From: CAVSMC01 sp963798655 | GTDB lineage: Bacteria > Pseudomonadota > Gammaproteobacteria > Burkholderiales > Casimicrobiaceae | DNA: 64,000 nucleotides | Assembly (NCBI GenBank): GCA_963798655.1 | Contig: CAWCUH010000001.1 | Span: 441,033 to 505,032 of the forward strand | Direction of reading: 5' to 3' | Shown: positions 1-9,256 of the stretch, in pieces | How positions within the stretch are numbered: position 1 is the stretch's first letter | How the letters are laid out: the number at the start of each line of letters is the position of its first letter | Position numbers and translations under genes: made by a program | The notes under the pieces: model-generated | Told to the model about the DNA's origin: nothing | Seen by the model: only the letters and a program-made list of their open reading frames with translations | Databases searched by the model: none

Positions 1-147
1 TACGTGTTCTCCTGCTTCAACCAGGACCAGCCGATCGATCGCGTCGACTTCGCCGGCCTCGACGCGCGCTTGAAGCAGAACGGCGTGCAGGAAAAGCTCA
101 CCGCGCAGTGGATCGCGCGCACGCGCTCGCCTGGCGCTCCGAACTGA
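1..147 (+). CDS. 3' end of an unidentified protein
   Basis: An open frame enters from the left edge and ends at TGA 145-147, giving the last 48 residues of a protein. The tail ends in a basic, proline-containing stretch with no domain I can recognise. The next gene starts 52 bases later on the same strand, so the two may share transcription, although a -10-like box lies just before that gene. No function is assigned. Confidence 0.5.
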   Translation, partial: YVFSCFNQDQPIDRVDFAGLDARLKQNGVQEKLTAQWIARTRSPGAPN

Positions 148-187
148 CCGTCCGACGGCGCGCGGCCGCTGCGCCGGGCGCGGCCGC

Positions 188-193
188 TATACT
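188..193 (+). promoter_or_regulatory. -10-like box directly upstream of the GGDEF-EAL gene
   Basis: TATACT ends six bases before the GTG start at 200. Transcription would then begin at or next to the start codon, implying a leaderless or near-leaderless mRNA. No convincing -35 hexamer is visible at 17 bp, and no Shine-Dalgarno sequence precedes the GTG. Confidence 0.35.
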
Positions 194-199
194 CGCCCG

Positions 200-2314
200 G
201 TGGCGAACGCCATCCTACTGCTGCGCATGCACGAGCCGCTGCGCGCGCGCGTCGCGGCGCTCGTCGATGCCGCGTCGATCGAAGCGATCGACGATCCGTT
301 CGCGCTCGCGCGCCGGCTGCAGCGGCGCGATGTCGCCGTCGTGCTGATCGCGCTGGACGAGGCAGGCGGGTCTTACATCGTCGAAGCGGCCCGCGTCGGG
401 TCCGATGCCAACGTGCCGATCGTCGGTGTGGCCGCCGACGGCTGCAGCGCCGATGTCGTGGCGGCCGCGATGCGCGATGGCGCCGTCGACGTCCTTGCCG
501 TCGACTCGACACGCTGGCGCAGCTGGCGTCGGATGTTGCCCGCTTGGCGGCGCGCCGCCGTGGGCGCCGCGTCGGCGCAGGTCAGCGCGCACGATGCGAC
601 GCACGATCCGCTGACCGGCCTCGCCGACCGGCAGCTGCTCGAGGAGCGAATGCGCCAGGCGATCGCGCTCGCCGAGCGAAGCGCGCGGCCGGTCGCCGTG
701 CTGTTCCTCGATCTCGACCGCTTCGGCGCCATCAACGATTCGCTTGGTCGCGACGGCGGCGATGCCATCCTGCGCACCGTGGCCGACCGTGTCGCCGCGG
801 CCGCACGCGGCGGCGATACCGTCGCGCGTGTCGGCGGCGACGAATACGTGCTGCTGTGCCCGGAGCTCAACTCCGACGACGAGGCGGCCGAGATCGCGAC
901 GCGGATCTCGGGTGTCGTCGCCGAGCCGATACGCGTCGGCGGTGTGCCGCATCATCTGACGTGCACGATCGGCGTCGGCGTCTATCCGAAGGACGCCGGC
1001 AGCGCCGGCGACCTGCTGAAGTGCGCGAACATTGCGGCCTCGCGCGCAAAGCGGCAGGGACGCAGCCATATCCAGTTCTTCACCGCGGAGATGAATGCAC
1101 GCGTCGCCGAGCGCGTCGCGCTCGAGCGCGAGCTGCGCGAAGCGATCGAGCGCGGCGAGTTCGAGCTGCACTACCAGCCGCAGGTCGCGCTCGACAGCGG
1201 CAGCGTGACCGGGTTGGAGGCGCTGATCCGGTGGCGCCACCCCGAGCGGGGGCTGCTTGCGCCGGGCGCGTTCATTCCGCTCGCCGAGGAAACGGGCCTG
1301 ATCGTGCCGATCGGGCGCTGGGTGCTCCATCGCGCGTGTGCGCAGGTGGCGCTGCTGCGCGATCACGGCCATCCCGACGTCGTCGTCGCGGTGAACGTGT
1401 CCGCGGTGCAGGTGCGAAGCGGCATGCTCGCCGCCGACGTGCGCACCGCGTTGCGCGAGACGCATCTCGAGCCGCGCCGCCTGGAGATCGAGCTGACCGA
1501 GAGCGCGATCGCCGAAAGCGGCGAGCGGTTCGCCGGCGTTCTGCGCGAAATTCGCGACGACGGCGTGCGCATCGCGATCGACGACTTCGGCACCGGCTAC
1601 TCGAGCCTCGCATACTTGAAGCGCTTTCCGATCGACGCGGTGAAGATCGACCAGACGTTCGTGCGCGACGTCGTGAGCGAGCCCGACGACGCGGCGATCG
1701 TGCAGGCGGTGATCGCGATGGCGCACCGGCTCGATCTCGCGGTGATCGCCGAGGGCGTCGAGACCGAAGAGCAGGCGGCGTTCCTGCGCCGCTGCCGCTG
1801 CGACGTCGCGCAGGGCTTCCTGTTCGGGCGGCCGGTCGCGATCGACGACCTGCGCTCGCTGCTGTCCGAGCGCGAGCGTGGTCCGCGTCCGGCGCCGCTG
1901 CCGCACGGCAACCGCAGCCTGCTGTTCGTCGACGACGAGGAGTCGATCCTGCGGCTGCTGACGCGGATCCTCCGCGGCGAGGGTTACGACATCCATACGG
2001 CGACGACCGCCGAGCACGCGCTGCAGCTGCTCGCGCAGACACCGATGGCGGTGGTCGTTTCCGATCAGCGGCTGCCGGGCATGAGCGGCACGGAGTTCCT
2101 GCGCCGCGTGCGTGCGCTGTACCCGGAGACGGTACGCATCGTGCTGTCCGGCTACGCCGACATCGAGTCGGTGACCTCCGCGATCAACGACGGCGCGATC
2201 TACAAGTTCCTCACCAAGCCGTGGGAAGAGGACGCGCTGCGCTCGGACCTTCGCCATGCGTTCCGGCTGTTCGATGCGCTGAAGGCGGGCGACGCATACT
2301 CGCACACGGCGTGA
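200..2314 (+). CDS. REC-GGDEF-EAL-REC c-di-GMP signalling protein
   Basis: This 704-residue protein probably makes and/or degrades cyclic di-GMP. Residues 1-120 look like a degenerate receiver domain without a clear acidic pocket. The GGDEF domain spans about 130-300, with active-site GGDEY at 212-216 and an intact inhibitory RxxD (203-206). The EAL domain spans about 310-560, with EAL at 340-342, a DDFGTGYSS loop and EGVET. A second, canonical receiver with paired Asp in FVDDEE and a conserved Lys (FLTKPW) occupies about 575-700. Start is GTG without a Shine-Dalgarno; no membrane segment is seen, so it should be cytoplasmic. The C-terminal receiver resembles those of RpfG/HupR-type regulators, so a separate histidine kinase probably controls it. 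Whether both catalytic domains are active cannot be decided from sequence. Confidence 0.9.
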   Translation: MANAILLLRMHEPLRARVAALVDAASIEAIDDPFALARRLQRRDVAVVLIALDEAGGSYIVEAARVGSDANVPIVGVAADGCSADVVAAAMRDGAVDVLAVDSTRWRSWRRMLPAWRRAAVGAASAQVSAHDATHDPLTGLADRQLLEERMRQAIALAERSARPVAVLFLDLDRFGAINDSLGRDGGDAILRTVADRVAAAARGGDTVARVGGDEYVLLCPELNSDDEAAEIATRISGVVAEPIRVGGVPHHLTCTIGVGVYPKDAGSAGDLLKCANIAASRAKRQGRSHIQFFTAEMNARVAERVALERELREAIERGEFELHYQPQVALDSGSVTGLEALIRWRHPERGLLAPGAFIPLAEETGLIVPIGRWVLHRACAQVALLRDHGHPDVVVAVNVSAVQVRSGMLAADVRTALRETHLEPRRLEIELTESAIAESGERFAGVLREIRDDGVRIAIDDFGTGYSSLAYLKRFPIDAVKIDQTFVRDVVSEPDDAAIVQAVIAMAHRLDLAVIAEGVETEEQAAFLRRCRCDVAQGFLFGRPVAIDDLRSLLSERERGPRPAPLPHGNRSLLFVDDEESILRLLTRILRGEGYDIHTATTAEHALQLLAQTPMAVVVSDQRLPGMSGTEFLRRVRALYPETVRIVLSGYADIESVTSAINDGAIYKFLTKPWEEDALRSDLRHAFRLFDALKAGDAYSHTA

Positions 2315-2944
2315 TCAGGGCATCGCGCGGCGGGCGATCTCATTCAGGATCGCGTCGAGCTGCTTCTCGACTTCGCCTTTGAGCAGCGGCCCGGCCACCT
2401 TCTCGGGCATCCACAGCTTCGGCACGATCTCGACGCGATACTCGATGCGGGTGCCGCCCGGCACCTCGATGAATGTCGTCGTCGAGTCGACGCGCTGCAT
2501 GTTGCCGCGCAGCTGTCTCGAGCGGATCGTCGGCGGCGCGAGGTCGATCTCGCGGAACGACTCGAACGGCATGCGAAACGTGCCGAGCTGCGTCTTGCCG
2601 CTCTGCTGGACGAGCACGCTGTTGTCGACGCGCTTCAGCACGCGGCTCGCCGTGAGCGACGGCATGAAGTCCGACATGTGATCGAAGTCGGTCAGCACGG
2701 CCCATGCGGCAGCGGGCGCGACGGGCGCGAACAGCGCCGCGACGACGACGTAGACGTCGCCATCGTGCTGAACGTCGACGGTGACCGGCGGCATCGGCGC
2801 CACCGCCGGGACGCACGCCGGCGTGACCAGCGCGACCAGCGCGGCGAGCGATAGCAGCACACGGCGGCAACGCGCGCGGAGCGAACGTGTCGCGGCGTCG
2901 GTTGCCGCCGGTCGGCCGGTCTGCGGAAGCAGGCGTGCGTGCAC
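2315..2944 (-). CDS. SRPBCC (START/cyclase-like) family protein, probably exported
   Basis: The C-terminal ~150 residues form an SRPBCC-type ligand-binding fold: a VVVAALFAP start, AAWAVLTDFDHMSDFMPS, and a closing helix near the end. SRPBCC proteins bind hydrophobic ligands; the ligand here is unknown. Before the domain is a hydrophobic stretch (VLLSLAALVALV) that looks like a signal peptide. The start is uncertain: GTG 2944 places basic residues before the hydrophobic core, GTG 2860 would start right at it, and the frame stays open upstream to 3166. No Shine-Dalgarno decides between them. The gene is tail-to-tail with the GGDEF-EAL gene, with no gap between their stop codons. Confidence 0.65.
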   Translation of the reverse strand: MHARLLPQTGRPAATDAATRSLRARCRRVLLSLAALVALVTPACVPAVAPMPPVTVDVQHDGDVYVVVAALFAPVAPAAAWAVLTDFDHMSDFMPSLTASRVLKRVDNSVLVQQSGKTQLGTFRMPFESFREIDLAPPTIRSRQLRGNMQRVDSTTTFIEVPGGTRIEYRVEIVPKLWMPEKVAGPLLKGEVEKQLDAILNEIARRAMP

Positions 2945-3193
2945 GGGCAGTCGAGCGGGCAGTGTGTGTGCGAGACGGGGAACACTCAGGCTAACAAGCG
3001 CTTCCGTCCTGCATTCCGGCCCCGCCCGCATGCGGCGGTCCCTGCGACACCGGCGCGATTTGCGGCGTCGGCCATTTTTACAGCTTTCGCTTCCCGGTCG
3101 CAGGTATGGCATTAAACTCAACGGGTTAGCCTGCGCGCGCGATTCTTGCTTCAGTAGATCCACCATTCGCTTTTACACGGCAAGGGGGGATCG

Positions 3194-3739
3194 ATGAAAT
3201 TCAGAAACATAGTTGCCGCCGCAGCGGCGTGCATGGCGTTTGCCGGAACCGCCCAGGCGGATCCGATCAACGCCGATCAGTGGTACACGTTCGGCTTCGA
3301 CCAAACAGGTTCGGCGCTCTTCGGCAATTGCGGCGCGTGCACCATCGGTGTGTTGGGTATTGCCGCGCCCGGTACGCCGTGGACGATCAATCTGGCGACC
3401 GCCATGGAACTCGTGGTCACCGACGGCTTCCAGCAGGGCGACGAGTTCGAGCTGTTCGACTTCGGCGCGAGCATCGGATCGACGAGCGCAACCGCGAACG
3501 ACGGCGGTCATAGCTGCTCGAACAACGAGGCGGGCTGCCTCGCCGATGCACTGATGAGCCACGGCACGTTCCTGCTTGCTGCCGGCAATCACTCACTGAC
3601 CGGCAACGTGACGGATTCGCCGTTCGGCAGTGGCGCGGCCTTCTTCATCATTCGCGCCGCCGTTCCCGAGCCGGGCACGCTCGCGCTGTTCGCGCTGGCG
3701 CTCGTCGGACTGGGAGTGGGTCGCCGCGCGCGCCGTTGA
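3194..3739 (+). CDS. PEP-CTERM sorting domain protein
   Basis: An 181-residue secreted protein. It has an N-terminal signal peptide (about 1-22, cut after AQA) and a classic C-terminal PEP-CTERM signal: VPEPGTLALFALALVGLG followed by the basic tail RRARR. Such proteins are processed by exosortase (EpsH/XrtA) and go to the cell surface or exopolysaccharide matrix. The central part has two possible disulphide pairs (NCGAC; SCSNNEAGC) and no catalytic motif I recognise. A strong Shine-Dalgarno (AAGGGGGG) lies just before ATG 3194. The gene stands alone, followed by a strong terminator. No exosortase gene lies in this window. Confidence 0.88.
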   Translation: MKFRNIVAAAAACMAFAGTAQADPINADQWYTFGFDQTGSALFGNCGACTIGVLGIAAPGTPWTINLATAMELVVTDGFQQGDEFELFDFGASIGSTSATANDGGHSCSNNEAGCLADALMSHGTFLLAAGNHSLTGNVTDSPFGSGAAFFIIRAAVPEPGTLALFALALVGLGVGRRARR

Positions 3740-3759
3740 GACAGCCTGCGATGCACGTG

Positions 3760-3787
3760 AAAAACGGCCGCCAACGCGGCCGTTTTT
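3760..3787 (+). terminator. Rho-independent terminator after the PEP-CTERM gene
   Basis: An 11-bp stem (3761-3771 with 3776-3786) around a CAAC loop is followed by a T run; the left arm begins with an A run. It lies 20 bases after the PEP-CTERM stop codon. Because of the A run it could also stop transcription coming from tRNA-Thr on the other strand. Confidence 0.9.
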
Positions 3788-3839
3788 GCTTTCGCGAGCC
3801 ACACGGCCGATGCAGCGCGCGCGCTCGTGCGACAGGAAA

Positions 3840-3915
3840 TGGTGCCGGTGCACGGACTCGAACCGCGGACCTAACGCTTACGAAGCGCTTGCTCTACCAA
3901 CTGAGCTACACCGGC
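3840..3915 (-). tRNA. tRNA-Thr (anticodon CGT)
   Basis: The reverse strand folds into a full cloverleaf: acceptor GCCGGTG/CACCGGC, D-arm GCTC/GAGC, anticodon stem with loop TTCGTAA (anticodon CGT, reads ACG), a TTCGAGT T-loop, and an encoded CCA end (3840-3842). About 50 bases separate it from the terminator at 3760-3787, which may also serve this gene. Confidence 0.95.
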
Positions 3916-3991
3916 AATCCAGCCCGCGATTGTACAACAGCGGCGCAGCCCGGCTCCAGTGCGCGGACGTCACGACACAGTGCTTTGCGCG

Positions 3992-4660
3992 TCAGCTCGC
4001 CGCAGGATGCACGACGCTCGCGATCAGCGCGCTCGCGCCGTTCCAGACGATCTGCACGCCAATGCAAAGCAGGATGAACGCCGAGAGCCGCAGCACGACA
4101 TTGGTGCCCGATTCGCCAAGGCGTCGCAGCATCCGCTCGGCGTTCGCGAACGCGACGTAGATCGTCGCCGCCAGCAGCGCGATGCCGAGCACGTACCCGG
4201 CGGCGTGAAGCAGCAGCGTGCGCATCGTCGCCGGATGATTGGCGCCGATCGTGATCGCCACGGCGATCGAGCCCGGCCCGACGGTGAGCGGAAGCGTCAG
4301 CGGATAGAACGCGCGCGCCGACGTCGCGAGCGGAGACGGCGTGCGCTGCGCGTGCGTGCCGGCGTCGTCGCCGCGGAGCAGGTCCCACGCGAACGCGCAC
4401 AGCAGCAAGCCGCCGGCGATGCGCACGACGGCAGTGGACAAGCCGAAGAACTCGAGCACGTAGGTGCCGATGAAGATCGACACGAGCAGCACGATCGCGC
4501 CGTTCGCCGCCACGCGCTGCGCGAGCGAGGTCCGCTCCGCCGCCGGGCTGCCCGCCGTCATGACGAGGAACATCGGCGCTGCACCCACCGGATTGATGAT
4601 CGGGAAAAGCGCCGCGAACACCAGCAGCGCGCTTTCGACGACCTGGCGCAGATCCGTCAT
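3992..4660 (-). CDS. MarC family integral membrane protein
   Basis: A 222-residue membrane protein with about six hydrophobic helices. The family hallmark is the N-terminal LFPIINPVGAAPMFL segment (about residues 15-30), and a second PLTLPLTVGPGSIAVAI motif lies in the middle. MarC proteins are inner-membrane proteins of unknown transport function; the old link to multidrug resistance is not established. ATG 4660 is preferred over the upstream in-frame start at 4708, because MTDLRQVVESALLVF matches where family members begin. It is divergent from rlmB, with about 59 bases between the start codons. Confidence 0.85.
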   Translation of the reverse strand: MTDLRQVVESALLVFAALFPIINPVGAAPMFLVMTAGSPAAERTSLAQRVAANGAIVLLVSIFIGTYVLEFFGLSTAVVRIAGGLLLCAFAWDLLRGDDAGTHAQRTPSPLATSARAFYPLTLPLTVGPGSIAVAITIGANHPATMRTLLLHAAGYVLGIALLAATIYVAFANAERMLRRLGESGTNVVLRLSAFILLCIGVQIVWNGASALIASVVHPAAS

Positions 4661-4703
4661 GGCGAGCGCACGATAGCACGCGAGCGCGCCGCGCACGCTG
4701 GAG

Positions 4704-4709
4704 TACACT
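4704..4709 (+). promoter_or_regulatory. -10-like box immediately upstream of rlmB
   Basis: TACACT lies ten bases before the rlmB ATG at 4720, again implying a very short or absent 5' leader. No clear -35 hexamer and no Shine-Dalgarno are visible. Confidence 0.3.
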
Positions 4710-4719
4710 CGCGCGCGTC

Positions 4720-5478
4720 ATGCCGGCCACGCGCACGCTGCACGGGTTCCACGCCGTCACGGCACGCCTTCGCCGGCGCGCCGAGTCCATCCACGCGGTC
4801 TATGTCGCTGCGAGTCGGCACGACGCGCGAGCCCGCGAGTTCGTGTCTCGCGTTCGCGCCGCCGGCGTCGCACTGCACGCGGTCGACGACGGGCGGTTGA
4901 AGGAGCTCGCCGGCACCGACCGGCATCAGGGCGTCGTCGCGGTCGTCGACGCGGCGGCGCCGCACGTGACGCTCGACGACGCGCTCGACACGACCGACGA
5001 GCCGCCGCTGCTCGTCGTGCTCGACGGCGTCACCGATCCGCACAATGTCGGCGCCTGCCTGCGCAGCGCCGACGCGTTCGGCGCGCACGCGCTCGTCGTG
5101 CCGAAGGACCGATCGGCGGGATTGACGGCGATTGCGGCGAAAGCGGCGAGCGGCGCGGCGGATACCGTGCCGCTGATCGCGGTGACCAACCTCGCGCGAT
5201 CGTTGCGCCGGATGAAGGAGCGCGGCGTGTGGATCGTCGGTGCCGATGCGGGCGGCGAAAGCCTGTTCGATGCCGACGTCGGCGGCCCGCTCGCCTGGGT
5301 GTTCGGCGCTGAGGGCGCGGGCCTGCGCCGGCTCACGCGCGAGTCGTGCGACCGCATCGTCGGCATTCCGCTCGCCGGCGCGGTGGAGAGCCTGAACGTA
5401 TCGGTCGCCTGCGGGATCTGCCTCTACGCATCACGCCGCGCGCGCCACGGCGCGCAAACGAAACGCCCCGCCGTTTGA
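4720..5478 (+). CDS. rlmB: 23S rRNA (guanosine(2251)-2'-O)-methyltransferase RlmB
   Basis: A 252-residue SpoU/TrmH-family enzyme that methylates the ribose of G2251 in 23S rRNA using SAM. The N-terminal substrate-binding domain starts with LHGFHAVTARL. The SPOUT catalytic domain (about 95-245) has the three family motifs: motif 1 LDGVTDPHNVGACLRSADAFG with its conserved Asn and Arg, motif 2 VFGAEGAGLRRL, and motif 3 IPLAGAVESLNVSVACGICLY. Length fits RlmB, which is often next to rnr, although rnr is not here. A terminator overlaps the stop codon. Confidence 0.92.
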   Translation: MPATRTLHGFHAVTARLRRRAESIHAVYVAASRHDARAREFVSRVRAAGVALHAVDDGRLKELAGTDRHQGVVAVVDAAAPHVTLDDALDTTDEPPLLVVLDGVTDPHNVGACLRSADAFGAHALVVPKDRSAGLTAIAAKAASGAADTVPLIAVTNLARSLRRMKERGVWIVGADAGGESLFDADVGGPLAWVFGAEGAGLRRLTRESCDRIVGIPLAGAVESLNVSVACGICLYASRRARHGAQTKRPAV

Positions 5479-5493
5479 GCGGCGGGGCGTTTT
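5461..5493 (+). terminator. Rho-independent terminator overlapping the rlmB stop
   Basis: A perfect 10-bp GC stem (5464-5473 with 5480-5489) with loop TTTGAG is followed by TTTT. The rlmB TGA (5476-5478) lies in the loop. The A run at its left side makes it potentially bidirectional, able to end dppA-side transcription as well. Confidence 0.9.
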
Positions 5494-5549
5494 CGGTGGT
5501 CCTTCGAAATGTCATTCGCCGAGCGCTTTGCTCGGGATGACGCCAGCCG

Positions 5550-7175
5550 TTACGAGCCTTCCTTGATGTCGACGCCGTAGAACGTGTGGCGCCCGAATGG
5601 CGACAGCTTGAAGTCGATCACTTCCTTGCGCACCGGCTTCAATTGCACTGCATGGGCGATCGTGAACCACGGCGCCTGCTCCTTGAAGATGACCTGCGCC
5701 TTCATGTAGAGGTCGGTGCGCTGCTTCTGGTCGGACAGCGCCTTCGCCTTCTGCACCAGCTCCTCGAACGGCTGATAGCACCACTTCGACACGTTGCTGC
5801 CGTTGCTCTTCGCCGCGTCGCAGCCGAGCAGCGTGTGCAGGAAATTATCGGGGTCGCCGTTGTCGCCGGTCCACCCGAGCATCCCCATCTGGTGCTCGCC
5901 GTTCTGCATGCGCTTCCTGTACTCGCCCCATTCGAAGCTCTTGATCTCGGCGGTGACGCCGACCTTCGCGAGGTCCGCCTGCATCAGCTCGGCGATCCGT
6001 CGCGCGTTCGGGTTGTACGGACGCTGCACCGGCATCGCCCACAGGTCGGTCTGGAAGCCGTTCGGGTAGCCCGCTTCGGCGAGGAGCTTCTTCGCGGCCG
6101 CCGGATCGTACGGGTCGTCCTTGATCGAGTCGTTGTACGACCACATCGACGGCGGGATCGGATTTTTCGCCGGGATGCCGGCGCTCAGGAAAACGGCGTC
6201 GATGATCGCCTTCTTGTTGATCGCCATGTTGACGGCCTTGCGCACACGAACGTCGTCGAACGGCTTCTTCGTGACGTTGTAGGCGAGGTAGCCGACGTTC
6301 AATCCCGGCTGCTCCAGGACCTGCACGTTCGGATCCTTGCGAATCGCCTCGAGATCGGCCGGGTTCGGATACGGCATCACGTGGCATTCGCCCTTCTGCA
6401 GCTTCGCCCAGCGCACCGACGCGTCGGGCGTGATCGAGAACACGAGGTCGTCGATCTTCGCCTTGCCGCCCCAGAACTGCGGGAACGCCTTGTAGCGGAT
6501 CACGGCGTCCTTCTGGTATTGCACGAGGTAGAACGGTCCGGTGCCGATCGGCTCCTGATCGAGCTTTTCCGGCGTGCCGGCCTTCATCATCGCGTCGGCG
6601 TATTCCTTCGACTGGATGCCCGCGTACTCCATCGCGAGGTCGGACAGGAACGGCGCCTCCGGATGGTTCAGCGTGATGCGAACCGTGTAATCGTCGACCT
6701 TCTCGACCGACTTCAAGAGCTTCGGCAGCCCCATGTCGTTGAAGTACGAATGGTTCGTGCTCGTCACCTTGAAGTACGGGTTGTCCTCCTTCCACTGCCG
6801 CTCGATCGCGAAGATGATGTCGTCGGCGTTGAAGTCGCGCGTCGGCTTGAACGCTCGATGGTTGTGCCACTTGACGCCCTTGCGCAGGAAGAACGTGTAG
6901 ACGGTGCCGTCGGGCGAGATCGTCCAGCGCTCGGCGAGGCCCGGGACGACGGTGGTGGCGCCGCGCTCGAAGTCGACGATCCGGCTGTAGATCTGGCTGT
7001 TGGCGTCGAACGACGTGCCGGTCGTGTTCACGGCCGGGTAGAAGTTCTCGGGACTTCCCTCGGAGCAGAACACCAGCGTCTTCGCCGCCACGCCGCTCGT
7101 CGCGAGCGCGAGCGCCGCGATCAGCGCGGGTGTTGCAAGCGGGAACCGGCGCGTTGCCCGGCCGTGCTTCTTCAT
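5550..7175 (-). CDS. dppA: Dipeptide/oligopeptide ABC transporter periplasmic binding protein
   Basis: A 541-residue SBP_bac_5 family protein close to E. coli DppA: the mature start KTLVFCSEGSPENFYPA, FLRKGVKWHNH and GTGPFYLVQYQKD all match this group. It captures di- or oligopeptides in the periplasm and hands them to the DppBC permease. A signal peptide covers about residues 1-31, ending in VAA before KTLVFC. ATG 7175 is preferred: the AGGAGG is seven bases upstream of it, while the alternative ATG at 7181 would be only one base away. It lies last in the leftward order B-C-D-F-A, 25 bases after dppF, so its own Shine-Dalgarno is likely important. The substrate could also be heme or delta-aminolevulinate, as for DppA. 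Confidence 0.9.
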   Translation of the reverse strand: MKKHGRATRRFPLATPALIAALALATSGVAAKTLVFCSEGSPENFYPAVNTTGTSFDANSQIYSRIVDFERGATTVVPGLAERWTISPDGTVYTFFLRKGVKWHNHRAFKPTRDFNADDIIFAIERQWKEDNPYFKVTSTNHSYFNDMGLPKLLKSVEKVDDYTVRITLNHPEAPFLSDLAMEYAGIQSKEYADAMMKAGTPEKLDQEPIGTGPFYLVQYQKDAVIRYKAFPQFWGGKAKIDDLVFSITPDASVRWAKLQKGECHVMPYPNPADLEAIRKDPNVQVLEQPGLNVGYLAYNVTKKPFDDVRVRKAVNMAINKKAIIDAVFLSAGIPAKNPIPPSMWSYNDSIKDDPYDPAAAKKLLAEAGYPNGFQTDLWAMPVQRPYNPNARRIAELMQADLAKVGVTAEIKSFEWGEYRKRMQNGEHQMGMLGWTGDNGDPDNFLHTLLGCDAAKSNGSNVSKWCYQPFEELVQKAKALSDQKQRTDLYMKAQVIFKEQAPWFTIAHAVQLKPVRKEVIDFKLSPFGRHTFYGVDIKEGS

Positions 7176-7200
7176 GGTCATTCCTCCTCTTGGGTCAAAA

Positions 7201-8216
7201 CTAGGGAACCGGCAGTATGGTATCGCCGGCGCCGCTGTGCTGGGGCTCGAGAAAATTCTCGGCGAAATGGCAGGCGACCTCACGCCCGCCGACGGGACGC
7301 AGCCGCGGCCGCTCGGCGCGGCAGCGCTCGACGGCGAACGGGCAGCGGGTGGAAAAGACGCAACCGGCCGGCGGATTGAGTGGCGACGGCCGCTCGCCCT
7401 TCAGCAGAATGCGCTCCCGGCGCTCGGCGGCGCTGATGCGCGGCGTCGATGCGAGCAGCGCCTGCGTGTAGGGATGCAGCGGCCGTTCGAATATGCGCGC
7501 GTTGCCGCCTTGCTCCATCGCGAGGCCGAGATACATGACGAGCACGTCGTGCGCGATGTGCCGGACGACGGCGAGATCGTGCGAGATGAACAGATACGCG
7601 AGGCCGAGCTCGGCCTGCAGATCGGCGAGCACGTTCAGCACTTGCGCCTGCACCGACACGTCGAGCGCCGACACCGGCTCGTCGGCGACGACGAGCGCGG
7701 GATTCAACATCAGAGCACGCGCGATCGCGATCCGTTGCCGCTGGCCGCCGGAGAACATGTGCGGATAGCGGACGTAGTGCTCGGGCCGCAGGCCGACCCT
7801 CGCGAGCATCGCGCGCGCGCGCTCGGCGCGCTCCGCCGGCGCGATGTCGGTGTTGATCGCGAGCGGGGACTCGAGAATCGCGCCGACTTTCTTGCGCGGA
7901 TTGAGCGAGCCGTACGGATTCTGGAACACCATCTGCACGGTCTTGCGCAACTTCCGCCGCTCGCGCTCGGTCGCATGCACGGCGTCGATGCCACCCAGCT
8001 TCAATTCGCCCGCCGACGGTGGCTCGATCAGCGAGACGACGCGCGCGAGCGTCGACTTGCCGCAGCCCGATTCGCCGACGACGGCGAGCGTGCGAGCCGG
8101 CGCCAGCGTGAACGACACGCCACCGACCGCCTGCAGCTGCGCGGGCGCCCGCAGCGGTCCGCGGCGGATCGCGTAGACCCGCGTGAGGTTGCGTGCCTCG
8201 ACGACCGGCGCGGCGT

Positions 8217-8220
<4 letters not shown>
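7201..8220 (-). CDS. dppF: Dipeptide ABC transporter ATP-binding protein DppF
   Basis: A 339-residue ABC ATPase. Walker A is VGESGCGKST, the Q-loop region is MVFQNPYGSLNP, the signature is FSGGQRQR and Walker B is LVVADEP followed by SALD. The C-terminal oligopeptide-type domain holds the cysteine cluster CVFSTRCPFAVERC plus a final Cys. It pairs with DppD to power DppBC. Its ATG overlaps the dppD stop (ATGA, 8217-8220), which indicates translational coupling. It has the long N-terminal insertion typical of the F subunit (RRGPLRAPAQLQAV). Confidence 0.9.
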
Positions 8221-9233
<1,013 letters not shown>

Positions 9234-9256
9234 CGCGCGCGTCCTGTTCACCGACT

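Noticed and set aside
215..2305. Minus-strand frame of about 700 codons over the GGDEF-EAL gene
   Set aside because: Antisense shadow with Arg/Asp/His-rich translation and no domain.
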